From NCBI GenBank assembly GCA_002309805.1, contig DBYJ01000030.1, forward strand, positions 55,003 to 71,583: a stretch of DNA of 16,581 bases, written 5' to 3'. Made by a program: the position numbers and the translations under genes. The notes beneath the pieces are model-generated. The model was given only the letters and a program-made list of their open reading frames with translations, did no database searches and had not been told where the DNA came from. Source of the DNA: Bacteroidales bacterium UBA1189. Lineage in GTDB: Bacteria > Bacteroidota > Bacteroidia > Bacteroidales > Bacteroidaceae. Shown in pieces: positions 1 through 7,740 of this stretch; the stretch's first letter is position 1, and each line of letters starts with the position of its first letter.

Positions 1-506
1 GCATCGTCAGCAACAAGTCCATCAAGGTGGCAGGCGACAACTTCACCGAGGACATCCAGGAGTACATGAGCCGCCAGCATAACGTGAAGGTGAGCGAACG
101 TATGGCAGAGCGTATCAAGATTCACGTGGGCTCGGCATTGACCGACCTCGAGGAGAACGCGCCGGAGGAGTACATCGTCCACGGCCCCAACAAAATCACC
201 GCTCTGCCCATGGAGGTGCCCGTCTGCTATCAGGAGATTGCCCACTGCCTTGATAAGTCGGTGGCGAAGATTGAGACCGCCGTGCTGGCAGCGCTGGAGA
301 ACACCCCGCCCGAAATCTATGCCGACATCGTGAAGAACGGCATCTACCTCGCCGGCGGTGGAGCACTCCTCAGGGGACTCGACAAGCGTCTGACGAACAA
401 AATCAACATCCCCTTCCACGTGGCCGACGACCCGCTGCACTGCGTAGCACGCGGCACTGGCGTGGCACTGAAGAACGTCGATCGCTTCTCCTTCTTGATG
501 CGATAA
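1..506 (+). CDS. mreB: Rod shape-determining protein MreB, C-terminal part
   Basis: The gene enters from the left edge in the frame beginning at base 3; about 167 C-terminal residues remain, roughly half of a normal MreB (about 345 residues). MreB is an actin-like ATPase that forms membrane-associated filaments and steers the wall-synthesis complex. The actin-fold phosphate-2 region is seen as LAGGGALLRGLDKRL, followed by the typical ending IPFHVADDPLHCVARGTGVAL. The identification rests on these motifs and on the mreC, mreD, mrdA, rodA order that follows. The stop is TAA at 504-506. An ATG-like start inside the frame is not the true start, because the reading frame is open to the window edge. 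Confidence 0.97.
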   Translation, partial: IVSNKSIKVAGDNFTEDIQEYMSRQHNVKVSERMAERIKIHVGSALTDLEENAPEEYIVHGPNKITALPMEVPVCYQEIAHCLDKSVAKIETAVLAALENTPPEIYADIVKNGIYLAGGGALLRGLDKRLTNKINIPFHVADDPLHCVARGTGVALKNVDRFSFLMR

Positions 507-519
507 GCCACCCGCTTTT

Positions 520-555
520 CGCCATCGCTATCGCCATAGCCTTCGCCATCGCTCA
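520..555. repeat. Three 12-bp imperfect tandem repeats between mreB and mreC
   Basis: Three units of the form CGCCATNGCNNN follow one another: CGCCATCGCTAT, CGCCATAGCCTT, CGCCATCGCTCA. The last base of the third unit is the A of the mreC start codon. The repeat therefore fills the place where a ribosome binding site would lie, and no Shine-Dalgarno-like purine run is present there. Confidence 0.7.
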
Positions 556-1397
556 TGAAGGGTCTGCTGGAGTTTTTCTACAAGCACAATCATTGGCTGT
601 TGTTCCTCCTGCTGGAGGGCATCAGTTTGTTCTTGTTGTTCACGTTCAACGACTATCAGGGTCGTGTGTGGATGACGTCGGCAGGCACCGTGACGGGCGG
701 CGTACTCGAAGCGGGGCAGCGCGTCACCGGCTATTTTGGGCTGACGGCTGAAAACCGCCGCTTGGCTGAGCAGAATGCGGCACTGGAGGAACAAGTGTTC
801 GGACTGCGGCAGATGCTTGACAGCATTGCCCTCGACCACCTGACCGCCGAGACGGAGAACGAATGGCCCTTCTCCGTCGTCCCCGCCACCGTGATTGAGA
901 ACAGCACCGGCAAACCCAACAACTTCATCACTATCAACAAGGGCACGCTGGATGGCATCAACCCCGACATGGGCGTCATCAGCAGCGACGGCGTGGTGGG
1001 TGTCACCTTCAGATGTTCGGCTCACTACACTCTCGTCCTCCCTATTCTGAACAGCAAGAGCAACCTCAGTTGCAAGGTACGTCCCGGTGATTCATTCGGA
1101 TACCTCGAGTGGCGTGGCGTCGATGCACGCAATGCCCAGCTGTGCGACGTGCCCCGCTATGCCGACATCAGCGTGGGCGACACCGTAGTTACCAGCGGTC
1201 ATTCGGCCTTTTTCCCCGAGGGGCTGATGGTGGGTATTGTCGCAGCCATCGAGCCGTCCGCCGACAACCTGTCGAACGACATCTCCGTCCGTCTCGCCAC
1301 CTCGTTTGCCCGCCTCAAGCACGTCTTCGTCATTGGCAACACGGGTGCCGACGAACGAAGAGAATTACTCAAGGAAGCCACCGAAAAGACTGAATAG
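555..1397 (+). CDS. mreC: Rod shape-determining protein MreC
   Basis: A 280-residue bitopic membrane protein of the elongasome that links MreB and the periplasmic wall synthases and activates PBP2/RodA. It has a short cytoplasmic N terminus, one membrane span at about residues 13-31, and a coiled-coil stretch around 63-85 (ENRRLAEQNAALEEQV). The typical two-barrel beta domain occupies about 100-265, with family motifs such as NKGTLDGINPDMGVIS and GDTVVTSGHSAFFPEG. It is shorter than E. coli MreC (367 residues), mostly because it lacks a long C-terminal tail. The start at 555 lies 48 bp after the mreB stop, right behind the 12-bp repeats; mreD follows after 23 bp. It is transcribed with the rest of the mre operon. 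Confidence 0.95.
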   Translation: MKGLLEFFYKHNHWLLFLLLEGISLFLLFTFNDYQGRVWMTSAGTVTGGVLEAGQRVTGYFGLTAENRRLAEQNAALEEQVFGLRQMLDSIALDHLTAETENEWPFSVVPATVIENSTGKPNNFITINKGTLDGINPDMGVISSDGVVGVTFRCSAHYTLVLPILNSKSNLSCKVRPGDSFGYLEWRGVDARNAQLCDVPRYADISVGDTVVTSGHSAFFPEGLMVGIVAAIEPSADNLSNDISVRLATSFARLKHVFVIGNTGADERRELLKEATEKTE

Positions 1398-1420
1398 ATG
1401 CCCTAATCCCAGACGCAGCC

Positions 1421-1924
1421 ATGTACAGTTTCCTCCGCCGCCTCGTCACCTTCATCACCCTCATCCTCGTGCAGGTGTTCATTCTGGACAAGATTCACTT
1501 GTTCGGTTATGCCACACCCATGCTGTATGTGTGGTTCATCCTCACGCTGGGAACTGACGAAGGGCGAAACAAGACGATGCTGTGGGCATTTGCCATGGGT
1601 TTGGCCATTGACTTCTTCGGCAACACGTTCGGCATCCATGCAGCCTCCGCTACCCTGTTGGCATTCGTCCGCCCCGCCCTGATACGGCTTTTCTTCATCC
1701 GCAACGACGGCGAAACGTTTGTCCCCGGCATCCAGTCAATGGGAGCAGGAGCCTTCCGCGGCTATGCACTGCTGGGCATTTTGCTGCACCACATTGTTGT
1801 ATTCGTTCTCGAGTACTTCTCCTTTGACTACCTTGTGCCGATGGCCATCAGCCTGGGCAGCAGCGTGGTGCTGACGATGCTGTTCGTCATGGCCGTTGAA
1901 CGCATCTTCGGACATCGGTCATGA
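1421..1924 (+). CDS. mreD: Rod shape-determining protein MreD
   Basis: A 167-residue polytopic inner-membrane protein of normal MreD length (E. coli 162). Hydrophobic segments lie at about residues 5-22, 29-45, 50-70, 73-90, 104-130 and 137-160, giving five to six spans with few soluble residues. MreD is a small scaffold that balances MreC-dependent activation of the RodA-PBP2 synthase. The assignment rests on this hydrophobic pattern, the size and the position between mreC and mrdA; sequence motifs alone are weak in this family. Its stop codon TGA overlaps the mrdA start as ATGA at 1921-1924, which indicates translational coupling. Confidence 0.92.
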   Translation: MYSFLRRLVTFITLILVQVFILDKIHLFGYATPMLYVWFILTLGTDEGRNKTMLWAFAMGLAIDFFGNTFGIHAASATLLAFVRPALIRLFFIRNDGETFVPGIQSMGAGAFRGYALLGILLHHIVVFVLEYFSFDYLVPMAISLGSSVVLTMLFVMAVERIFGHRS

Positions 1925-3792
1925 GCGGAGGCGGCGACAACAGCATGAAGGACGACTTCCGGTACGACCGGCGGCGATGGGTAATCGTCGGCATCGTGAT
2001 AGCCGTCATCGCCATATACACCGGACGGTTGTTTTCCTTGCAGATACTGAACGACGAGTACAAGGAGAACGCCGCCAACAATGCCTTCCTCAACAAGACC
2101 ATCTACCCCACCCGTGGCGTCATCTACGACCGTGAGGGTCGTCTGCTGGTGTTCAACCAGCCTGCCTACGACGTCATGGTCTGCATGCGCAACGTCCATC
2201 ATCTGGACACCCTGGCGCTGTGCGAAGCCCTTGACATCAGCCGCCAGCAATTCGACCGCCGCATGGCTGACATCAAGAACACCACCCTCAACCCAGGCTA
2301 CTCAAGCTACACCGATCAAGTGTTCCTCAGCCAGCTGACGGTGGAGGACTGTGCGCGGCTCACCGAGCAACTCTACAAGTTCCCCGGCTTCAGTACCCGT
2401 CTGCGCACCATCCGCCAGTACAACTATCCCAACGCCGGCCATGTGCTGGGCGACCTGGGCGAGGTATCGAAAAAGGAGATGGCCGCCGACGACTACTACA
2501 GCCGCGGCGACTTCATCGGCAAGCAAGGCGTAGAGAGTTTCTATGAAAAGGAACTGCGCGGCGTGAAGGGACGTGAAATCCTGCTCCGCGATGCCCACGG
2601 ACAAATTAAGGGCCACTACATGGATGGCGCCGAGGATGTCCCCGCCGTGCCCGGCAAGAACCTCCACCTCAGCATCGACATGGAGTTGCAGGCGCTGGGT
2701 GAACGGCTGATGGAGAATAAGATAGGCAGCATCGTTGCCATCGAGCCCTCGACGGGCGAAGTGCTCTGCATGGTCTCCTCACCCACCTTCGACCCCCGCG
2801 ACTTGGTGGGGCGCCAGCGCGGCGGCAACCATGTGAAGATGACGCAAGACATCCGCAAGCCCCTCCTCAATCGCGCCATTCAGGGCACCTATCCCCCGGG
2901 CTCGACATTCAAGACCTCACAGGCACTCACCTACCTTCAGGAGGGCATCATCACCCCCGAGACCATGCTGCCCTGCACCCACGGCTTCGTCATGGGCGGC
3001 CTCCATGTGGGTTGTCACGACGGCAGCACCTCGTGGCGGCTGGTGCCTGCCATCGCCACCTCATGCAACGGCTTCTTCTGCTGGGGACTCTATCGTATGC
3101 TGAACGCTCAGAAGTACAGTAACGTGCAGGAGGCAATGACCGTCTGGAAAAACCACATGGTTGACATGGGCTTCGGCTACCGGCTGGGCGTCGACCTCCC
3201 CGGCGAGGCGCGCGGCTTCATCCCCAATGCCGACTACTACGACAAAATTTACAAAAAGTCGTGGAAGGGCGTCACCGTCATCAGCATCGCCATCGGACAG
3301 GGCGAAGTCACCCTCACCCCTCTGCAGATTGCCAACCTCTGCTCCACCATCGCCAATCGAGGCTATTACATCGCCCCCCACGTGGTGCGTGAGGTCGAGG
3401 GCGGCAGCCTCGACAGCCTCTACACCACCCGCCACTACACCACCGTCGACCGCAGCTACTACGATGTCGTCGTCGAGGGTATGCGCGGCGCTGTCACTAT
3501 GGGCACCTGTCGCCGTGCCGCCAGCCCCGACTACGAGGTATGCGGCAAGACGGGCACCGCCCAGAATCGCGGCAAGGATCACTCCGTCTTCATGGGCTTT
3601 GCCCCTAAGGACGACCCCAAGATAGCCATCGCCGTCTTTGTCGAAAACGGCGGCTACGGAGCCGTCTATGGCGTACCCATCGGTGCCCTGATGATGGAAA
3701 AGTATATCAACGGACACCTATCGGCCGAGAGCGAAAAGCGAGCCGACGAGTTCCAACATCGCGTTATCAACTATGGCAACACGGAACGGTAG
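1921..3792 (+). CDS. mrdA: Penicillin-binding protein 2, class B transpeptidase of the elongasome
   Basis: A 623-residue peptidoglycan DD-transpeptidase (E. coli PBP2 is 633) that cross-links glycan strands made by RodA. It has a cytoplasmic N terminus, a membrane anchor at about residues 19-41, and a pedestal domain starting with the class B motif PTRG at 63-66. The periplasmic transpeptidase domain carries all three active-site motifs: S328-T-F-K331 with the acylated serine, S381-C-N383, and K543-T-G-T546. The catalytic set is intact, so the enzyme should be active and bind beta-lactams. The start at 1921 is chosen because it overlaps the mreD stop as ATGA. The 3' end overlaps rodA by 20 bp, so the synthase pair is tightly coupled. 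Confidence 0.97.
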   Translation: MSGGGDNSMKDDFRYDRRRWVIVGIVIAVIAIYTGRLFSLQILNDEYKENAANNAFLNKTIYPTRGVIYDREGRLLVFNQPAYDVMVCMRNVHHLDTLALCEALDISRQQFDRRMADIKNTTLNPGYSSYTDQVFLSQLTVEDCARLTEQLYKFPGFSTRLRTIRQYNYPNAGHVLGDLGEVSKKEMAADDYYSRGDFIGKQGVESFYEKELRGVKGREILLRDAHGQIKGHYMDGAEDVPAVPGKNLHLSIDMELQALGERLMENKIGSIVAIEPSTGEVLCMVSSPTFDPRDLVGRQRGGNHVKMTQDIRKPLLNRAIQGTYPPGSTFKTSQALTYLQEGIITPETMLPCTHGFVMGGLHVGCHDGSTSWRLVPAIATSCNGFFCWGLYRMLNAQKYSNVQEAMTVWKNHMVDMGFGYRLGVDLPGEARGFIPNADYYDKIYKKSWKGVTVISIAIGQGEVTLTPLQIANLCSTIANRGYYIAPHVVREVEGGSLDSLYTTRHYTTVDRSYYDVVVEGMRGAVTMGTCRRAASPDYEVCGKTGTAQNRGKDHSVFMGFAPKDDPKIAIAVFVENGGYGAVYGVPIGALMMEKYINGHLSAESEKRADEFQHRVINYGNTER

Positions 3793-5230
3793 TCTCTGGC
3801 GCTCGGTCGATTGGGTTACCATCGTCCTCTGTCTGGTGATGATGGCCTTCGGATGGCTCAGCATCTGTGGCGCCAGCTACGACTTTGGCGCCACCGACCT
3901 GCTCAGTTTCAGCAGCCGCACAGGCAAGCAGCTCGTCTGGATAGCCTGCGCCATTGCCGTCGGCATCATTCTGCTCAACATCGAGAAGAAGTACTACGAG
4001 ATGTACGCCTACATCTTCTACGGCGCCATGCTCTTGCTGCTCATTGTCACCATCTTCATTGCGCCCGACACCAAGGGCAGCCACTCGTGGCTGGTGCTGG
4101 GGCCGGTGAAGGTGCAGCCTGCCGAGTTTGCCAAGTCTGCCACGGCGCTGGCACTTGCGCGGCATATCGGGCGCTATGGTTTCACGTTCCAACGCCGTTC
4201 TGACGCCATCATCTCCATCGCCCTCGTTGTGGTGCCCATGCTGCTCATCGTGGCGCAGGCCGAGACGGGCTCCGCCCTCGTTTTCCTCGCCTTCTTCCTC
4301 GTCCTCTATCGCGAGGGCATGACGGGCTCGTTCCTGCTCATCGGTGTATGTGCTATAGTCTTCTTCGTGGTGGGCATCAGTCAGGCGGGCAACACCCTGC
4401 CCCACATCCCCACCGATGTTGGCCTGTTTGCCGTCATGGCGCTCATCCCCATTGTCACGGCCATCATGGTGCGCGTCTATGCCGACGACCGCCGCCGCGC
4501 AGGCCTCATTGTCATCATCGCCTTTGCCGTCACCCTCGTCGCCTGCCTTGCCTCGCGCTGGTTCATCCCCTTCAACGTTGGCTGGGTGCAGGTAGGGCTC
4601 ATTATCGGCATCGCCATTGCCCTCGTCATTGCCTATCTGCTGCAGCGGCGCATGGTCTATCTCCTCATCGCCCTGTTTGCTGTGGGCTCGGTGGGCTACT
4701 ATTACTCCACCGACTACGTCTTCAACAACATCCTCAAGGACTACCAGCAGCAGCGCATCCGCGTGGTCCTCGGCATGGAGGAGGACATCAAGCACGTCGG
4801 CTACAACGTCCACCAGGCAAAGATAGCCATCGGCTCGGGCGGGCTCACTGGCAAGGGCTTCCTGCAAGGCACACAGACCAAGCTCAGCTACGTCCCCGAG
4901 CAGGAGACCGACTTCATCTTCTGTACCATCGGTGAAGAACAGGGCTTCATCGGCGCCGTGGCGGTGCTGCTGTTGTTCGGGGCACTCATCCTGCGTCTGC
5001 TGGTTATTGCCGAACGGCAGGGTATGGGGCGCATGGGGCGAGCGTACGGCTACTCTGTCGTCTGCATCCTCACGCTCCACCTCATCATCAACATCGGCAT
5101 GGTCATCGGGTTCATGCCCGTCATCGGCATTCCCCTTCCCCTCTTCAGCTACGGCGGAAGTTCCCTCTGGGGGTTCACCATCCTCATCGCCATCCTCCTC
5201 CGCATGGATGCCGAGCGCACCGTTCGCTAA
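3773..5230 (+). CDS. rodA: SEDS-family peptidoglycan glycosyltransferase RodA
   Basis: A polytopic membrane enzyme that polymerises lipid II into glycan strands in complex with PBP2. SEDS signatures are clear: SHSWLVLGPVKVQPAEFAK (about residues 103-121), ETGSALVFLAF (E164 onward), GSGGLTGKG (about 354), and VPEQETDFIFCTIGEE with the conserved aspartate at D380. At 485 residues it is much longer than E. coli RodA (370). The extra length lies between residues 164 and 354 and is hydrophobic, suggesting two to four additional membrane spans; I believe long RodA forms are common in Bacteroidota. The usual PD of the QPD motif reads AE here. The start at 3773 lies 20 bp inside mrdA. Only the heptamer repeat follows before the convergent gene. 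Confidence 0.96.
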   Translation: MATRNGSLWRSVDWVTIVLCLVMMAFGWLSICGASYDFGATDLLSFSSRTGKQLVWIACAIAVGIILLNIEKKYYEMYAYIFYGAMLLLLIVTIFIAPDTKGSHSWLVLGPVKVQPAEFAKSATALALARHIGRYGFTFQRRSDAIISIALVVVPMLLIVAQAETGSALVFLAFFLVLYREGMTGSFLLIGVCAIVFFVVGISQAGNTLPHIPTDVGLFAVMALIPIVTAIMVRVYADDRRRAGLIVIIAFAVTLVACLASRWFIPFNVGWVQVGLIIGIAIALVIAYLLQRRMVYLLIALFAVGSVGYYYSTDYVFNNILKDYQQQRIRVVLGMEEDIKHVGYNVHQAKIAIGSGGLTGKGFLQGTQTKLSYVPEQETDFIFCTIGEEQGFIGAVAVLLLFGALILRLLVIAERQGMGRMGRAYGYSVVCILTLHLIINIGMVIGFMPVIGIPLPLFSYGGSSLWGFTILIAILLRMDAERTVR

Positions 5231-5238
5231 CGGCGCCA

Positions 5239-5280
5239 CCCTTAACCCTTAACCTTTAACCCTTAACCTTTAACCCTTTT
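5239..5280. repeat. Six heptamer tandem repeats (CCCTTAA type) between convergent genes
   Basis: Six consecutive 7-bp units read CCCTTAA, CCCTTAA, CCTTTAA, CCCTTAA, CCTTTAA, CCCTTTT. They fill the spacer between the rodA stop and the stop of the convergent minus-strand gene. There is no opposite arm nearby, so no hairpin terminator is formed here, unlike the repeats elsewhere in the window. Confidence 0.85.
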
Positions 5281-5732
5281 TACATCGACACCAGCAGAGC
5301 CATGTTTACATCGCCTGTGGCAAGGCTGCGGCCATGCAGGGTGTCAGCGACGAACGTGGAAACTGAATTGTGCGCCGCCTTGTCCGAGGCATGCGGCATG
5401 GCGAAGCCCACGGCAAAGCCTACCATCACTGCTGCAGCCAGCCACCATGGCGACATGCCCCTGCGGGGCAGCTTCGCAGGCTTTGTTGACTTGTTGACTT
5501 GTTGACTTGTTGGTACCTCTTCCGGCTCGCCCTCTACAAACGTCCTTTCAGGTACGGCGAACTGGGCATTCTCCTCGTCGCGCTGCTGGCGCAACATCGC
5601 CAGCAAGTCCACACTACCCGCCTCCAGCGCCTCGAGCGAAGGAGCGTCTGCCTCCATACTACGGAAGTCCAGCGCCTCGGGACGGTAGGCCTCTTCCTCT
5701 CGGCGGTCTTTTTCCTTGTTCCTGATAATCAT
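5280..5732 (-). CDS. Single-span membrane protein, candidate anti-sigma factor
   Basis: A 150-residue protein I do not recognise by family. It has a long charged cytoplasmic half (residues 1-90, rich in Glu/Arg, with an acidic-amphipathic stretch around 30-55), one membrane span at about 95-112 (SPWWLAAAVMVGFAVGF), and a short periplasmic tail of about 38 residues. It starts 6 nt after the stop of the ECF sigma factor gene, the usual position of an anti-sigma factor. It has no His-x3-Cys-x2-Cys zinc motif and no FecR domain, so the role is inferred from position and topology only. Residues 74-84 (rich in Thr, Ser, Gln, Lys) are encoded by an 8-bp tandem array, which looks like a linker. Its stop lies next to the CCCTTAA repeats. 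Confidence 0.75.
   Translation of the reverse strand: MIIRNKEKDRREEEAYRPEALDFRSMEADAPSLEALEAGSVDLLAMLRQQRDEENAQFAVPERTFVEGEPEEVPTSQQVNKSTKPAKLPRRGMSPWWLAAAVMVGFAVGFAMPHASDKAAHNSVSTFVADTLHGRSLATGDVNMALLVSM
5483..5512. repeat. 8-bp tandem array (TTGTTGAC x3.75) inside the candidate anti-sigma gene
   Basis: Three full TTGTTGAC units and six further bases lie inside the coding sequence, encoding residues 74-84 on the minus strand. The unit is not a multiple of three, so gain or loss of one copy would shift the frame ahead of the membrane span. Confidence 0.9.
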
Positions 5733-5738
5733 AGTCTT

Positions 5739-6257
5739 TTATTCATTTAGTTGTTTCATCTTTTCCCTCATCGTCGCCAGCGCCGTGTAGGCACGCGACT
5801 TCACGGTTCCCTCGGGTATGCCCAGGGCGAGCGCCACGTCGCGGATGGGCAGCTCCTCCACATAGCGCAGCAGGAACACCTCACGCAGCCCGTCGGGCAG
5901 CTGCCGCACGGCCTCTGCCAGCTGGCGTCGGGTATCCCTGCGCTCCAGATTGTCGGCACCGGCAGGGGGGATCACCGCCCTGTCACCACTGTCGATGTGC
6001 GTCAGCGCCCTCTCCGCCACCTCACGCCGGTGGTACTCGTTCTTGCAGAGGTTATACGCCACGCCGTACATCCACGTCGTGAACGTCCCCTGCCGTTCAT
6101 CGAAGCTGTCGCGGCTCTCCCACAGACGGGTAAAGAGCTCTTGCGTCAGGTCCTCGGCCAGCGCGGCATCGCCCGTCATGCGGAGGAAAAATCCCTGCGC
6201 ACAGCGGGCATGCTCGCGGTAGAGCCGGTTGAAGTCGTCAGCGGTTAATCTCGTCAT
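5739..6257 (-). CDS. RNA polymerase ECF sigma factor (sigma-70 family)
   Basis: A 172-residue alternative sigma factor made of regions 2 and 4 only. Region 2 spans about residues 7-72, with the core-binding motif AEDLTQELFTRLWE and the -10 recognition segment TFTTWMYGVAYNLCKNEYHRR. Region 4 spans about 107-160, with LPDGLREVFLLRYVEELPIRDVALALGI read as two consecutive pieces and the helix-turn-helix ending in GTVKSRAYTAL. No extra C-terminal domain is present. I chose ATG at 6257 (MTRLTADDFNRLY), because this is where family similarity begins; an upstream in-frame ATG at 6287 would add ten residues lying within the preceding gene. Either way the start overlaps the end of the 404-residue gene, by 20 bp with my choice, so the two are co-expressed. 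Target promoters cannot be told from the sequence. Confidence 0.93.
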   Translation of the reverse strand: MTRLTADDFNRLYREHARCAQGFFLRMTGDAALAEDLTQELFTRLWESRDSFDERQGTFTTWMYGVAYNLCKNEYHRREVAERALTHIDSGDRAVIPPAGADNLERRDTRRQLAEAVRQLPDGLREVFLLRYVEELPIRDVALALGIPEGTVKSRAYTALATMREKMKQLNE

Positions 6258-7452
6258 AGTACGACTGTCGTTTCTCCCATGGCACATTCTCTGTGCGCCG
6301 CAGGATGGTCGTCATCATGCTGTGGAGCTCGCGATAGCGATCCTTATCGCCCTCCTCCTTATACCAGTCGAGCAGCGACTTCAGGCAGGGGATGTAATTC
6401 AGGTTCAGCTTGTAGGCCGAAGCCTCGTAGGTCTCGGGCACAAACGTCTCGTAGAGGTAGTCCGTCAGGTAGCGGCTCTCGTAGTTGCGGCGCTTGGCAG
6501 CAAGGTTGTCGTAGCGCCGCTCGCTATAGCGGCTGACGAGGCCTTCGGAATAGAGTTTGTCCGCAAACGAGGGCTGGCGCTTGGCCCCTGCGCCGAAGTA
6601 GGCTGGTCGGCCCGTCTGGCTGATGATGTAGAGCTCGGCCCGCTCCTGCCAGGCGTCGTACTCCTCCTCCGTTGCTCCCGATGGCGTCTCGCAGGCCGTG
6701 ATGCCCAGCTCGCGGCACACCGTCTCGCGGTAGTGCTCGCTCCAGAGCATCGGGGCGCACACCACCTTCACCCCCGCGAACAGCCCCTTGCCGCCCTGCA
6801 GGATGAGCTTCGAGTACGTGTCCGCATCGCCGTTCGTGAAGATGATGGCATCATCGGGCAGGCCTATCATCTCGTTATAGGCATAGTTGAGCAGGCTGGC
6901 GGAGTAGGTGCCGCTGTCGTACCAGCGCTTCAGGATGTCGTCCAGCAGCTCACGGTCACCCGTTTTCATCAGGCAGGCCACATAGTCGGGGTAGGCATTC
7001 ACCTCGTCGGGCCGCATACGGATGGCCTTCACCATGTTCTGCATAATACGTTCCATCCCGTCCGGCTGCGCCTCGGGCTCCCCGTCATGTAAGCCTACGA
7101 ACTGGGCGTGGCAGTAGGTCAGCTTATAGTCGGCGTATGTATCCGGCACAGCCTTGCGCATCGCCTTCCAGATGTCCGTCAGCGGCGTGTAGTCTTCATC
7201 CGTGAACATAATGTGATAGCGTGTGGCATGGTAGAGTGCCATCCACGCCTCTTCGTTCTTCGGCTCACGTTCCGTCACGGCGCGCCACAGCTTCGCCTGC
7301 CGTGCATACCATTCAGGTTCGTGCTCTTCTTTGACGAAGGTGACAATCCGCTGCGGCGTATCGTCGTCATTCCTTCCGTTATCGCTTGATGCCGCTATTG
7401 CGGCCATCACGACAGCCAAAGCTGCCAGCAAAAATGCAAGTCTCTTTTTCAT
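6238..7452 (-). CDS. Exported repeat-like protein of unknown function with FTNGDADT motif
   Basis: A 404-residue protein with a clear signal peptide (residues 1-21, MKKRLAFLLAALAVV..., no lipobox cysteine), so it is probably periplasmic. Residues 40-190 are helical with TPR-like features (WRAVTEREPKNEEAWMALY). Around residues 205-212 it carries FTNGDADT, followed by GVKVVCAPML. From memory this resembles the segment ILFTNGDNDT...VRVVNLSLL in Bacteroidetes DUF2723 membrane proteins, so part of it may share that fold. I do not know its reaction. It is the first gene of a three-gene minus-strand set with the ECF sigma factor and the candidate anti-sigma gene, suggesting a role in sensing or responding to an envelope signal. 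It could be driven by the promoter at 7763-7793. Confidence 0.85.
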   Translation of the reverse strand: MKKRLAFLLAALAVVMAAIAASSDNGRNDDDTPQRIVTFVKEEHEPEWYARQAKLWRAVTEREPKNEEAWMALYHATRYHIMFTDEDYTPLTDIWKAMRKAVPDTYADYKLTYCHAQFVGLHDGEPEAQPDGMERIMQNMVKAIRMRPDEVNAYPDYVACLMKTGDRELLDDILKRWYDSGTYSASLLNYAYNEMIGLPDDAIIFTNGDADTYSKLILQGGKGLFAGVKVVCAPMLWSEHYRETVCRELGITACETPSGATEEEYDAWQERAELYIISQTGRPAYFGAGAKRQPSFADKLYSEGLVSRYSERRYDNLAAKRRNYESRYLTDYLYETFVPETYEASAYKLNLNYIPCLKSLLDWYKEEGDKDRYRELHSMMTTILRRTENVPWEKRQSYYDEINR

Positions 7453-7514
7453 AGGTGTAACTCTTTTTTATAATTCACCCTTATATACAAATAAACGAAG
7501 CAAAAGTTCATTTT

Positions 7515-7700
7515 TTACACATGGAAACGCCTTCTTTTAAGATTTATTTGCATTATAGACGATGGGGACAAGGAAACACAAATCAGATTTGAAGCCTCGA
7601 TGGTGCAGTCACCCGTCTTGACGGTGCGGTTGCAGGCGTAGTCGACGCCTTCGGCACCGCGGGGATTGGAGCAACCCACAATCTGATAAGTTACAGGCAT
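7515..7700 (-). pseudogene. Truncated HU-like DNA-binding protein gene (remnant)
   Basis: An open frame of 61 codons starts MPVTYQIVGCSNPRGAEGVDYAC and continues RTVKTGDCTIEA. This N-terminal segment of about 37 residues resembles, from memory, the beginning of the Bacteroidales HU-like (HU-HIG) family: MxVxYxxVxxxNPR, then a YA/YP pair, then V-x-TG before the first helix. The rest (SNLICVSLSPSSIMQINLKRRRFHV) does not look like an HU domain, and no other frame restores it. I read this as a 3'-truncated remnant rather than a functional gene of about 100-150 residues. A longer in-frame ATG at 7742 exists, but family similarity begins at 7700. A strong Bacteroidetes-type promoter remains upstream. 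Confidence 0.5.
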
Positions 7701-7740
7701 AGTACGAAACGGTTTTAGATAGTTAGACAATCGGGTTAAC

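Noticed and set aside
3767..5239. 490-codon open frame antisense to rodA
   Set aside because: The plus strand encodes a RodA with all SEDS motifs. The antisense product is low-complexity (His, Asp, Glu, Gly) and shows no family features; it arises from the strong bias to C in third codon positions.
6229..7092. 287-codon plus-strand frame over the exported-protein gene
   Set aside because: The minus strand carries a signal peptide, TPR-like helices and coupling to the sigma gene; the plus frame has no recognisable start context or domain.
7551..7582. Possible second promoter (TTTG, 21 bp, TATAATG) in front of the exported-protein gene on the minus strand
   Set aside because: The downstream box matches TAnnTTTG poorly; kept out because an AT-rich spacer gives such matches by chance.
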